Positions 1 through 8,425 of a DNA stretch of 64,000 nucleotides are shown in pieces. Every line of letters begins with the position of its first letter. Positions within the stretch are counted from its first letter, which is position 1. The notes beneath the pieces are model-generated. The model saw only the letters and a program-made list of their open reading frames with translations. It was not told where the DNA came from and made no database searches. Source of the DNA: CBDFGN01 sp965247065 (GTDB lineage Bacteria; Bacteroidota; Bacteroidia; Cytophagales; Cyclobacteriaceae); contig CBDFGN010000006.1 of the NCBI GenBank assembly GCA_965247065.1, positions 4,092,001 to 4,156,000 of the forward strand. The letters are read 5' to 3'. A program made the position numbers and the translations under genes.

Positions 1-302
1 GTCGGTTTTATGCCTCCACCGGAGTGGACTTGAAAGAAGTTACATTTCAAGATAATGAGTTAACTGTTGCCGTAGAGGCTAAGCCCGGAGTGAACTATGA
101 AATCCAGTTCATTGGAGTGCGGGCGCCAGAGCAAGTACCCAGTATCTTAAAGCAGGTAATGGGTGATAGGGCAATTTTTGAGATCGCGCGGGAAGTTCTT
201 TTTGTACGCGCTAAAGTGATCTCCGATAAGCCTCAATCAAACCCTTTTCAGGAAGGCGATGTTGAGGTGGCCTGGACCCAGCCGGTAACGCCCGATAGAT
301 GA
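1..302 (+). CDS. C-terminal fragment of a PHP-domain-like metal-dependent hydrolase (5' end outside window)
   Basis: The frame is open from the first bases of the window, so the gene starts upstream; the internal GTG at 24 is only the first start-like codon inside it. About 99 residues are visible. They begin with the segment FYASTGVDLKEV and end with RAKVISDKPQSNPF followed by EGDVEVAWTQPV. From memory, both are typical of the C-terminus of secreted PHP-type (polymerase and histidinol phosphatase-like) hydrolases that sit in carbohydrate-degradation loci. The metal-binding core is not in the window, so activity cannot be judged. The gene is co-directional with the sulfatase 241 bases downstream, which suits a catabolic neighbourhood. 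The 303-543 interval shows no convincing gene, hairpin or promoter. Confidence 0.6.
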   Translation, partial: RFYASTGVDLKEVTFQDNELTVAVEAKPGVNYEIQFIGVRAPEQVPSILKQVMGDRAIFEIAREVLFVRAKVISDKPQSNPFQEGDVEVAWTQPVTPDR

Positions 303-543
303 GCAAATCATTATGAGAACATAACTCGAAGAAGCTCCTCCATGGAGCATTGGGGTTCACAGTTTCAAACGGGTTAAATGACCCAACCGATAATGATCCC
401 CGGTTAACATCTTACGTAATCGATCTCGGCCAAAGTGAGTATATTGTCTCCTTAAATCTGAACTTCAGAAGCATATGCGGTTGACCGAATGCATACCCTG
501 GCAAAGCACCAATGTCCAACCTATTGAAAACCAATACCACTAA

Positions 544-2025
544 ATGAAACTATCTCTGTTCATTACCTATTTTGGATTCCCACTGGTAATGATTCTTGGC
601 TGTAGTCGTGAGGCCCAAAAAGAACCTGGCAATGAGAATACTGCAAACCCGGAGGATCGCCCGACAAACGTCGTCCTGATTTTTATGGATGACATGGGCT
701 ACGGTGATCTGAGCAGCTTCGGTCATCCAACGATTTCCACCCCAAATATTGACCGTTTGGCCCGGGAAGGACAGAAATGGACCAGTTTTTATACAGCTTG
801 CAGTGTTTGTTCACCCAGCCGGGGGGCCTTGTTAACTGGAAGGTATCCGATAAGAATTGGCCTGGGACCAACCGATAGTCAAAAAAGAGTGTTTTTCCCG
901 ACTTCTACCGGAGGGTTGCCGAGCTCCGAAATTACAATTGCTGAAATGCTCAAGGAAGAAGGATATGCTACAGCGGCTATTGGCAAATGGCATTTGGGGC
1001 ATCTTCCGGAATACCTGCCAATGCAACAGGGATTCGATTACTACTATGGCATCCCGTACAGTAACGATATGAATGCCGTCGGGGGCTGGAAACTGGAGAC
1101 CTTTTTTATGGAGCCGAACATCGATTTTTGGAACGTTCCTTTGCTGGAAAATGAAACCGAGATTGAACGACCGGCCAATCAGCATACTATCACCAAAAGG
1201 TATACTGAAAAAGCCATCGAGTTCATTAAGCAAAACAAGGACAATCCCTTCTTTCTATATTTCCCTCAAACCATGGTTCATACCCCATTGTTTGCTTCAG
1301 AAAAATTCCTAAACACCAGTCCCAGGGGATTCTTTGGAGATGTTATGGCAGAAGTAGATTGGAGCGTAGGACAGATAGTTTCCACCCTGGAATCTCTGAA
1401 CTTAGACAAGAATACTCTGATCATCTACACTTCAGATAATGGACCCTGGCTGATGATGCTTGAGCATGGGGGCTCGGCAGGGCTGTTAAAAGATGGCAAG
1501 GGTACAACCTGGGAAGGCGGCATGCGGGTTCCTGGGATTTTTTATATGCCCGGCACTGTGCAGCAAGGAACGATATCCGACTTGGGCTCGACCTTAGACG
1601 TCTTACCGACGATTGCCGGAATAACCGGCGCTAAAACGCCGGATGATCGACCAATGGATGGTTATGACTTATCGAATGTTTTGAAGGAGAAAGGCCCCAG
1701 CCCTAGAGATCATTTTGTTTATTATCGTCTTCAGGATGTTTATGCAGTACGTAAAGGCGACTACAAGGCGCATTTTGTGACCGAGACCTCGTTCGTTCCG
1801 GACACCAGAAAAACCGTACTGGAAAATCCTCTTTTGTTCAATGTGAACCAGGATCCCAGTGAGAAATATAACCGATCTGAAGAATATCCCGAAGTTTTGG
1901 CAAATTTGGTCGCTCTGGCAGAAGCACACAAAAAAGGGGTAGCCGTGGCAGAATGTGAACTGAACAGGTATCCGGAGTTGGGTGAAGAAGATCCGGAGAG
2001 ACCCTGGGAGAAGACTGAGGAATGA
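544..2025 (+). CDS. Family S1 sulfatase, lipoprotein
   Basis: Predicted to hydrolyse a sulfate ester at the cell surface or in the periplasm. The N-terminus is a lipoprotein signal ending in ILGC with the lipidated cysteine at residue 20. The family's N-terminal metal site is present (FMDDMGYGD near residue 46). The formylglycine motif is CSPSR starting at Cys89 and continues GALLTGRYP, so it is a cysteine-type S1 sulfatase that needs a formylglycine-generating enzyme or anaerobic maturase; neither is in this window. GKWHLGH near residue 146 and DNGPW near 298 are further active-site motifs. Length (493 residues) is normal for the family. The natural substrate cannot be read from the sequence. 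Neighbours (PHP-like protein, GguC/AraD1-like protein, glycosidase-like lipoprotein) suggest desulfation of a carbohydrate. Confidence 0.92.
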   Translation: MKLSLFITYFGFPLVMILGCSREAQKEPGNENTANPEDRPTNVVLIFMDDMGYGDLSSFGHPTISTPNIDRLAREGQKWTSFYTACSVCSPSRGALLTGRYPIRIGLGPTDSQKRVFFPTSTGGLPSSEITIAEMLKEEGYATAAIGKWHLGHLPEYLPMQQGFDYYYGIPYSNDMNAVGGWKLETFFMEPNIDFWNVPLLENETEIERPANQHTITKRYTEKAIEFIKQNKDNPFFLYFPQTMVHTPLFASEKFLNTSPRGFFGDVMAEVDWSVGQIVSTLESLNLDKNTLIIYTSDNGPWLMMLEHGGSAGLLKDGKGTTWEGGMRVPGIFYMPGTVQQGTISDLGSTLDVLPTIAGITGAKTPDDRPMDGYDLSNVLKEKGPSPRDHFVYYRLQDVYAVRKGDYKAHFVTETSFVPDTRKTVLENPLLFNVNQDPSEKYNRSEEYPEVLANLVALAEAHKKGVAVAECELNRYPELGEEDPERPWEKTEE

Positions 2026-2132
2026 AGGGTTAGGTGAATCAAGAATTTCTCTTCCAGCATCCAGGACTAGTTTCATTTCTTTGGAAAATATCTCTGGAAG
2101 ATGTCGAAATTTAACATTGAGAATTAAAGCGC

Positions 2133-3140
2133 ATGAATCTGTTACAACTGGAACATCCCAAACATGGCCGCAGGGTTGGCTTGGTGGAAGAACCGAACGT
2201 GATCCTGCTAGATGAGTCCGTAACCAACACCTATGATCTCTTTGTAGAGGTCATCAACGAGGGCAAGAAAGTGGGGCCAACTTTGACCGACCTGAAGACT
2301 GGACAAGGCCTGGAATATGATCTCATCTATGAATCAAGATCTGAATGGCGTATCCTGCCACCAATAGACCTCACAAATGATCCGATGAAGTGCATTCTTA
2401 CAGGAACTGGTCTTACCCATAAGGCCAGTGCTGAAAACAGAAATAAAATGCACCAGGGTGAAAAAACCGAAGAAGTGACGGACACGATCAAGATGTACCT
2501 CTGGGGCGAAGAAGGAGGGAAACCTGCCGACAACCGGATAGGGGTACAGCCAGAGTGGTTTTACAAAGGCAACGGGCATAATCTAAGGGCACATGGGCAG
2601 CCCCTAGTGGTACCTAATTATGCCGATGACGGTGGAGAAGAACCCGAAATCGCAGGTATCTATCTCATTTCGGAGGAAGGCATTCCGTATCGGTTGGGCT
2701 TCACTCAGGGCAACGAATTCAGCGATCATATCATGGAGAAAAAGAATTACTTGTACCTTGCACCTTCCAAGATGAGAAACTGTGCTGTCGGTCCCGAACT
2801 GGTGCTGGATCACGACTTCAAATTCGTGCCGGGAAGAGTCAGTGTGATGCGGCAAGGTGAGACGCATTGGGCAAAGAATGTACAATCAGGAGAACAGGCT
2901 ATGGCACACACTTTAGCTAACCTGGAATACAATCACTTCAAGTATGACCAGCACCGTCTTGCCGGACAATTACATGTTCATTTTTTCGGTACCGCGGCGT
3001 TCAGCTTCGGAGATGGCATAACTCTGAAGCAGGATGATCAGATGTGCATCAGCTATGAGAATATGGGTCGGGCCTTAATGAATCCTCTGGTTGTTGACCT
3101 TTCGGATCAGGTCATGCCCGAAATAAAGACTCTGAATTGA
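2133..3140 (+). CDS. GguC/AraD1-like protein (fumarylacetoacetase superfamily)
   Basis: A 335-residue soluble protein without a signal peptide, resembling the GguC/AraD1 group of the FAH fold. Family-type stretches are the ILTGTGLTHK region near residue 88 with following HQGE, the GVQPEWFYKGNG segment near 135, GNEFSDH near 191, and GPELVLD near 215; acidic residues in the last two would ligand a divalent metal. Members have been linked to 2-keto-3-deoxy-L-arabonate dehydration in the non-phosphorylative arabinose pathway, but assignment within the group is uncertain. It lies 107 bases after the sulfatase and 84 bases before the glycosidase-like lipoprotein start, all on the same strand, so it probably acts on a sugar acid released by this locus. 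Confidence 0.72.
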   Translation: MNLLQLEHPKHGRRVGLVEEPNVILLDESVTNTYDLFVEVINEGKKVGPTLTDLKTGQGLEYDLIYESRSEWRILPPIDLTNDPMKCILTGTGLTHKASAENRNKMHQGEKTEEVTDTIKMYLWGEEGGKPADNRIGVQPEWFYKGNGHNLRAHGQPLVVPNYADDGGEEPEIAGIYLISEEGIPYRLGFTQGNEFSDHIMEKKNYLYLAPSKMRNCAVGPELVLDHDFKFVPGRVSVMRQGETHWAKNVQSGEQAMAHTLANLEYNHFKYDQHRLAGQLHVHFFGTAAFSFGDGITLKQDDQMCISYENMGRALMNPLVVDLSDQVMPEIKTLN

Positions 3141-3224
3141 CGCTCATCCTTTTAATAAGGATCACCTATTTCCGTAATGAGGAAACTAAATGCTAACAAC
3201 AGATCCCGCTTCGAAGCATGGACT

Positions 3225-4748
3225 GTGAGAAAAAGTATCCTGCACTCAGCTATTTTTTTATTGGGTTGTGGGCAAAACCATGACCAAAATGAGTCCGGCG
3301 AGTTAAAACCGCCAATGGCCACCGAAGGAATAGGGACCCGATTCCTCCTTCTTGACAGCCGAATCACGGAAAAGGTGGAAAATGCCAAGCTGGTAGTGGG
3401 TACAGTTAAGAAACATAACGAGAACCCACTTTTTGGTGAGGATAAACCTTGGGAAAAGCGCTTTGATAATCTTTACGGCAATGTGATCTATGATGAAGAA
3501 GAAAAGCTCTACAAGTGTTGGTACAGTCCGTTTGTCGTGGATGAGTCAGCCAATGGGATGACCCTCAAAGAGCGAAAGGAAAGACCCTACAAGGCGCCGG
3601 AAAACAGAGAAATGGCAATCTGCTACGCCACTTCTGAGGATGGCATCACCTGGGTTAAACCGGAATTTGATATTGTTGAATATGAGAACACCAAAGCTAA
3701 TAATATCCTTTGGCGAGGAAAGCGAGACGATGGCGAGCATTGGGGTGGACCTCATGGTTCGGGCATATTTAAGGATCTCCTCGACGCGGATCCCGATCGA
3801 CGGTACAAGGCAATCTTGAAAGGAGAAATTCTTTCAGTAGCATTTTCCGCTGACGGGATTCACTGGAGTCCCGCTATCGCTTGTCCAGAGGCCGATGTGC
3901 CTGGAGATACTCACAATAACGCCTTTTGGGCTCCGACCTTAGGCAAATATGTGGGGATTACCCGTGAATGGGGCGCGTACGAGGTACTGGTTGGGCAGGA
4001 AACTAAAAAGGACCAATGGGTAACAGACACCTTCATCGGAGACGACCAGAAGAACGGGCGGCAAGTGGCACGAATAGAAAGTGCAGATTTTGTCAATTGG
4101 ACCAAAGCTGAGGTGGTTCTCGAGGGAACTAGCCTCAACCGTCAAACTTATGCCATGCCCGTTTTCTTTTATGGGGGCGTATACCTGGGTCTGCTTGCCA
4201 TTCACGAGCAAAGCTCTGACAGGGTCTGGACGGAGCTAACCTGGAGCCCTGACACAAAAACCTGGCATAGAATTTCGCCCGGGACCCCTTTGATCCCCAA
4301 CTCGGAAAAAGAACTGGAGTACGACTGGGGATGTGTTTACGCTTGCGCCACGCCAGTGTTTCTGGAAGAGGAGATCCGCCTCTACTATGGCGGTAGTGAC
4401 TGGCTCCATACCGACTGGCGAAATGCCTATTTGTGCCTTGCCACACTACGGCCGGACGGATTTGCCGGGTATGAACAGGAATCAAAGGACCAGCCGGCGA
4501 CAATTACCACAACTGCGATATCCTATGATGGTCAGCAGCTGCAAATAACGGCCGACGTCGAACCGGGAGGGGTGATCCAGGTCAGCATCCTGGATGAGGG
4601 CGGTAAGGAAATCTCCCAAGCAGAAGCAATCTCAGCCACCATGACGGAGGGTCGGTTAAAAATCTCCCAGCCAATAAAGGAGGATACCATTCGATTGAGG
4701 TTCGAAATAAGCAAGGCTAAACTTTTCTCGTTCAATTTTGGAAGATAG
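3225..4748 (+). CDS. Five-bladed beta-propeller glycosidase-like lipoprotein
   Basis: Most likely an exported glycoside hydrolase of the GH43/GH32 propeller type or a non-catalytic relative. An in-frame ATG at 3177 gives 523 residues, but GTG at 3225 starts the sequence MRKSILHSAIFLLGCGQ, an almost ideal lipoprotein signal with LLGC lipobox, so I prefer the GTG start (507 residues). Propeller-like repeats carry the pattern of an aromatic or Asp residue, G-I-T/H-W and a following loop: ATSEDGITW, FSADGIHW, ESADFVNW, WSPDTKTW. The last roughly 80 residues look like a beta-sandwich. Catalytic acids cannot be assigned with certainty. It closes the co-directional carbohydrate block and faces the minus-strand heme/HEAT gene. 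Confidence 0.6.
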   Translation: MRKSILHSAIFLLGCGQNHDQNESGELKPPMATEGIGTRFLLLDSRITEKVENAKLVVGTVKKHNENPLFGEDKPWEKRFDNLYGNVIYDEEEKLYKCWYSPFVVDESANGMTLKERKERPYKAPENREMAICYATSEDGITWVKPEFDIVEYENTKANNILWRGKRDDGEHWGGPHGSGIFKDLLDADPDRRYKAILKGEILSVAFSADGIHWSPAIACPEADVPGDTHNNAFWAPTLGKYVGITREWGAYEVLVGQETKKDQWVTDTFIGDDQKNGRQVARIESADFVNWTKAEVVLEGTSLNRQTYAMPVFFYGGVYLGLLAIHEQSSDRVWTELTWSPDTKTWHRISPGTPLIPNSEKELEYDWGCVYACATPVFLEEEIRLYYGGSDWLHTDWRNAYLCLATLRPDGFAGYEQESKDQPATITTTAISYDGQQLQITADVEPGGVIQVSILDEGGKEISQAEAISATMTEGRLKISQPIKEDTIRLRFEISKAKLFSFNFGR

Positions 4749-4774
4749 AGTTTGAAGCACGGTGGGAATCTTAA

Positions 4775-4931
4775 TTACTCCTGACTCTCCGCGAAGCTCT
4801 TGAAATCTTTGAGGTATTTCATGGAGTGCTTCTTAAATGTGCCGGGCATGAAGAATGCCACAATTTTCATGAATCCTTTTAACTGAAGCTCCTGCTTGCC
4901 TTTATTCTCAATAAGACCTACACCTTCCTCA
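4775..4931 (-). pseudogene. Truncated SRPBCC-type C-terminal remnant
   Basis: On the minus strand, just after the stop of the heme/HEAT gene, a frame reads GVGLIENKGKQELQLKGF, continues with FFMPGTFKKHSMKYLKDF and ends KSFAESQE plus TAA. I recognise this as resembling the end of SRPBCC/polyketide-cyclase-like proteins, whose last helix has the F-K-K-x-x-x-K-x-L-x-D-F-K pattern. No N-terminal two thirds of the fold is present: further upstream the frame runs into the coding sequence of the heme/HEAT gene. A TTG in the overlap could start a short peptide, but a remnant is more likely. The family call rests on about 45 residues and is tentative. Confidence 0.4.
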
Positions 4932-7900
4932 CGGCCCTTTCTCCTCAACGGTCGGCTCAGGAGCCCTCAAACTGGCCAAGAACTCTATTAGATCGCGCAG
5001 CTCTTTCTTTGACATCAAAGTACCCATAGCCGGCATGGCGGAACCAATAATCTGCCTGTTGTCAATTCGAGATAGAGGGATCTCCATCGGTTCGGCACTC
5101 GAAGTTTTAAGGATTAGTAGGTGTTCTGTTTCCTGTTCCAGGGTACCTGTTATTACCTGGCCATCGTTTAATGTTACCGTCACCATCCCATACCCCGGAG
5201 CCAAACGGGCGTTGGGTTCCACTAATGCTTCCAAAAGTTGCTCCCGGGTTAGCTCGTCCGCAATTAGGGCAAGTGGAGGGCCAACCGTACCGCCTCCGTC
5301 CTGTATGGAATGACAACGGGTGCATTGCCCGGACGGGTTCGAGAAAAAATAACGCTGACCCAGGCGGGTGTCCCCTCCGTATAGCGCCTCTTGATACTCA
5401 TCCAGGCCGGTGCGGCTGGACCGGTAGGGATTTAATTTAGCTATGAGCCTTTCAGATTTGCTGGAATCTATAGCTTCCATTAGATCCAAATTAAGGCCAA
5501 GCGGGAGCTTTTCGGCTATCATTTGATCTGTCAATCGATCCAAAATGTCCTCGCTCTTGTCCAGTGGCATTTTCCCCAACGCCTGAACCAGTTTCTGCTG
5601 TTCGGATACAGAGCCCCTTTCAAGAATTGGTTTTATCATTTCAGGCAATTGCTCCTTGGCAATATCCATTTCGTCAAACAGGCCTAAAGCGGTAGTTCTT
5701 ACCGCACCATCGCGATCTTCCATTCCCAGCTTGATCACTGATTCTATTTCCGGGTATTCCAGTTGATGCAGTGCCAATATCATTTCCAATCTGACTTCCC
5801 CATTCTCATGCTCCTTTATCATTCGGATCAATTCGTCATTGTGGCCCTCCAATTTCAGCTGACCAATCATCTTTGCAGTGGCCCTTAGCATTTCATCAGA
5901 TTCGGCGTGCAATAAGGATTTTACGTGAGCTTGGAGCTTATTTCTTGCCAGGACTTGATCCCGTTCCATGGGTCCTCTATAGCGTCCGTCTACCCGGTCA
6001 AGCACGGAGGGATTGGCCCAAGTAGCCAGGGTGGCTAACGCTTCGGCCCTCATGGCTTCAGGTGCTTCTTTTCGGTTAGCAAAATCAATCAACACTTCCA
6101 ATGCTTTTTCACCACCCACCCTAAGATTGGCGTTGATGGCCCGCCTTAATAAGGGTTCGGATGAAAAGCGCGTTTCTCCCAGCAAGGATGCCAGGCCAGG
6201 CAAACCGGCTGTAATCGACCAATCATCATTTATGGCCCTGGCGGCTTCGGCCACAATATACTCGTCCGCATCCTGGAGGAACATTGCCACCTTATCACTG
6301 GCCATTCTCCGCAAAACCATGACTGCCGCAATCCGCATGGCCCTTAGGTCGTGGCCCACCAATGCGGTTACTGGTTCCTCCTGTCCAATGCGGGCCAGGG
6401 CAAGTACCCCGGCATGCCGTAAATACAGGTCTTGGTCATTGTTTGCTTCGAGCATATTCAAAATAGGTCCAACGGCGGCTTGATATTTGATCCTGCCCAA
6501 AGCCTGGGCGACAAAGAATCTCACCCGGGGTGCCGGATGTTTAAGCAGCGGAACTAGCGAAGCTCCGGCTTCCGGGTATTCTACATCCCCTAAGGTTTTG
6601 GTTGCTTGAGCTACAACCTCAGGATCGCTGTCCGTTAACAAAGAAACCAGGGCCGTGACGTAAGACTCATCCTCCCTGGCCAGCTGGCCAATTCCCCAGA
6701 TGCCATGAATACGGGCTAACTGGTCGACAGACCGGATAACCGCTTCACTGAATACCGTGTGCCCTCTTTGTCCTCTACGAACCAACTCAAATTGCGATTT
6801 TAGCCTTATACGCATATCTGGATATTCCAACAATCCGGATAAGGTTTGTTCCGATTGGTATCCGTAATCAAGCTGCATGAGGCGGTTTGTCTCTTTCCTT
6901 GCCTCCTTCCAGTCATTAGTTTCCTCATCCACATCCAACCTCCAAACTCTACCGTAGTTCTTGGTACCCCAGCCATTGACCCAATCGGCCACGTACAATG
7001 CCCCGTCGGGCCCGAATCGGATACCTGTAGGCAATATTCCGCTTACAACATCGATCTCCTCTTCCAGTTCGAATGAGGCCCCGTTGAGCTTTAGGCTGAA
7101 TGCCCATAGGTGAGACCGGGACGGATTGCCTACAAATTGTACCAGGAAGAATTTGTTCTTCCAGGCCGAGCCTAAGGCTGTGCCGGGATTATAGACCATT
7201 CCAGTCGGGCCATTGTGATAGTTGGTTAGGGGAGGAATAAAATAGGCTGCCTGGCCTTCCCAACGTGGCTTAAACATCTCCTCATCTATCCAGACGTTGT
7301 ATTTATTATTAAGAGGATCCGTGTATTTTCCGTATTGCCAATTGGCTCTCCAACCCGCATCGGAGCCCTCTACCACATACAGCAATCGCTCACTCTCTCC
7401 CGGATAGTCGCCATCATTGTCCGCGGCTATAAGATTACCGTATTCATCGAAAACAAACTCATGAGTATTGCGCAAGCCAGCCGCAAATACCTCAAAATCA
7501 CTCCCATCCGGATTTGAGCGGACGATGATACCTTGGTTAGGATACTTGTGAACTAATCCATCAGGGGCATTTATGTTAGCACCAATATCACCGATCCCCC
7601 AGTAGATCCTTCCGTCAGGACCCTCAATGACCCCTGACATCCCATGTCCGCTGAAACCGATATGGACCGCGTAACCGCGACTGATGGATTCTTTTTTGTC
7701 CCATGAGCCATCCCGGTCCTGATCAGTTAACCGCCACATATCGGGCCCGATTCCAACGAAAGCATCCCTTTCCCGAATCAGTAATGCCCCCGCAACATCG
7801 GTCACTTCGTCATTAAAATCACTTAGGATCCTGGTGGACACATCGGCAAATCCATCTCCGTTTTCATCCTCCAAACGCCAAACTTCATCTTGCTCCACCG

Positions 7901-8402
7901 TCAAATCGCGCCAGTCATGGACGCCATCTTGATTTAAGTCTTCCAACCAATCGTTGTCAGTACTTTTTTCCGGGTCAAACGTCTCACGAAGAAAGGTTTT
8001 TCGGTCCTGGACCGATTGGAATCCTATTGAGGGGGTCATCCAGTTTATATGGCCACGGATATCAAATTCTGAATTCTTCTGACGGTTAGTTCTGGTCAAA
8101 TAAACCCTTCCTTGATCATCTATCGACATCGCGATTGGATCGGGGGCAAGTGAGTCCGAAGCCCACAAATTCATGGTTAGCCCATCAGCCAGTTTAATGG
8201 CTGTATTTCCCCTGATGGCTTTCGCCTTTACAGGCCCCTGGTGAGGATTTGCCCTCACGACTACTGGTGGATACAGCGGAGGGGGTGACTGACATGACAC
8301 CAGGACGAAAAGCAGGACCAGTAGATTTTGTGTTCGCCCCAAACCGGATCTTCCCGCTTTCGTCCCTGTCGTGGTTACCGTATCCGAGGAAAAGGTATTC
8401 AT
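4929..8402 (-). CDS. Propeller-HEAT-cytochrome c lipoprotein (PVC-type heme-binding family)
   Basis: A large exported protein of about 1,157 residues (ATG at 8402; a GTG at 8408 adds two residues, and residue numbers below count from that GTG). A membrane stretch ends in LVSC, lipidated Cys39. Next comes a sorbosone/glucose-dehydrogenase-like beta-propeller (about 65-490; FGPDGALYVADW near 470). Three calcium-loop-like D-x-D/N-x-D-G motifs occur within it (DLNQDGVHDW, DENGDGFADV, DQDRDGSWDK). HEAT-type alpha repeats follow (about 500-930). The C-terminal domain contains the c-type heme motif CTRCH at residue 1029 with candidate axial methionines near 1125/1128 (SAMPAMG). This layout matches the putative heme-binding family abundant in Planctomycetes and some Bacteroidota, thought to be periplasmic sugar or alcohol dehydrogenases. 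Substrate is unknown. Confidence 0.85.
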   Translation of the reverse strand: MNTFSSDTVTTTGTKAGRSGLGRTQNLLVLLFVLVSCQSPPPLYPPVVVRANPHQGPVKAKAIRGNTAIKLADGLTMNLWASDSLAPDPIAMSIDDQGRVYLTRTNRQKNSEFDIRGHINWMTPSIGFQSVQDRKTFLRETFDPEKSTDNDWLEDLNQDGVHDWRDLTVEQDEVWRLEDENGDGFADVSTRILSDFNDEVTDVAGALLIRERDAFVGIGPDMWRLTDQDRDGSWDKKESISRGYAVHIGFSGHGMSGVIEGPDGRIYWGIGDIGANINAPDGLVHKYPNQGIIVRSNPDGSDFEVFAAGLRNTHEFVFDEYGNLIAADNDGDYPGESERLLYVVEGSDAGWRANWQYGKYTDPLNNKYNVWIDEEMFKPRWEGQAAYFIPPLTNYHNGPTGMVYNPGTALGSAWKNKFFLVQFVGNPSRSHLWAFSLKLNGASFELEEEIDVVSGILPTGIRFGPDGALYVADWVNGWGTKNYGRVWRLDVDEETNDWKEARKETNRLMQLDYGYQSEQTLSGLLEYPDMRIRLKSQFELVRRGQRGHTVFSEAVIRSVDQLARIHGIWGIGQLAREDESYVTALVSLLTDSDPEVVAQATKTLGDVEYPEAGASLVPLLKHPAPRVRFFVAQALGRIKYQAAVGPILNMLEANNDQDLYLRHAGVLALARIGQEEPVTALVGHDLRAMRIAAVMVLRRMASDKVAMFLQDADEYIVAEAARAINDDWSITAGLPGLASLLGETRFSSEPLLRRAINANLRVGGEKALEVLIDFANRKEAPEAMRAEALATLATWANPSVLDRVDGRYRGPMERDQVLARNKLQAHVKSLLHAESDEMLRATAKMIGQLKLEGHNDELIRMIKEHENGEVRLEMILALHQLEYPEIESVIKLGMEDRDGAVRTTALGLFDEMDIAKEQLPEMIKPILERGSVSEQQKLVQALGKMPLDKSEDILDRLTDQMIAEKLPLGLNLDLMEAIDSSKSERLIAKLNPYRSSRTGLDEYQEALYGGDTRLGQRYFFSNPSGQCTRCHSIQDGGGTVGPPLALIADELTREQLLEALVEPNARLAPGYGMVTVTLNDGQVITGTLEQETEHLLILKTSSAEPMEIPLSRIDNRQIIGSAMPAMGTLMSKKELRDLIEFLASLRAPEPTVEEKGP

Positions 8403-8425
8403 AATCACAAATTACTGTAAGGATC

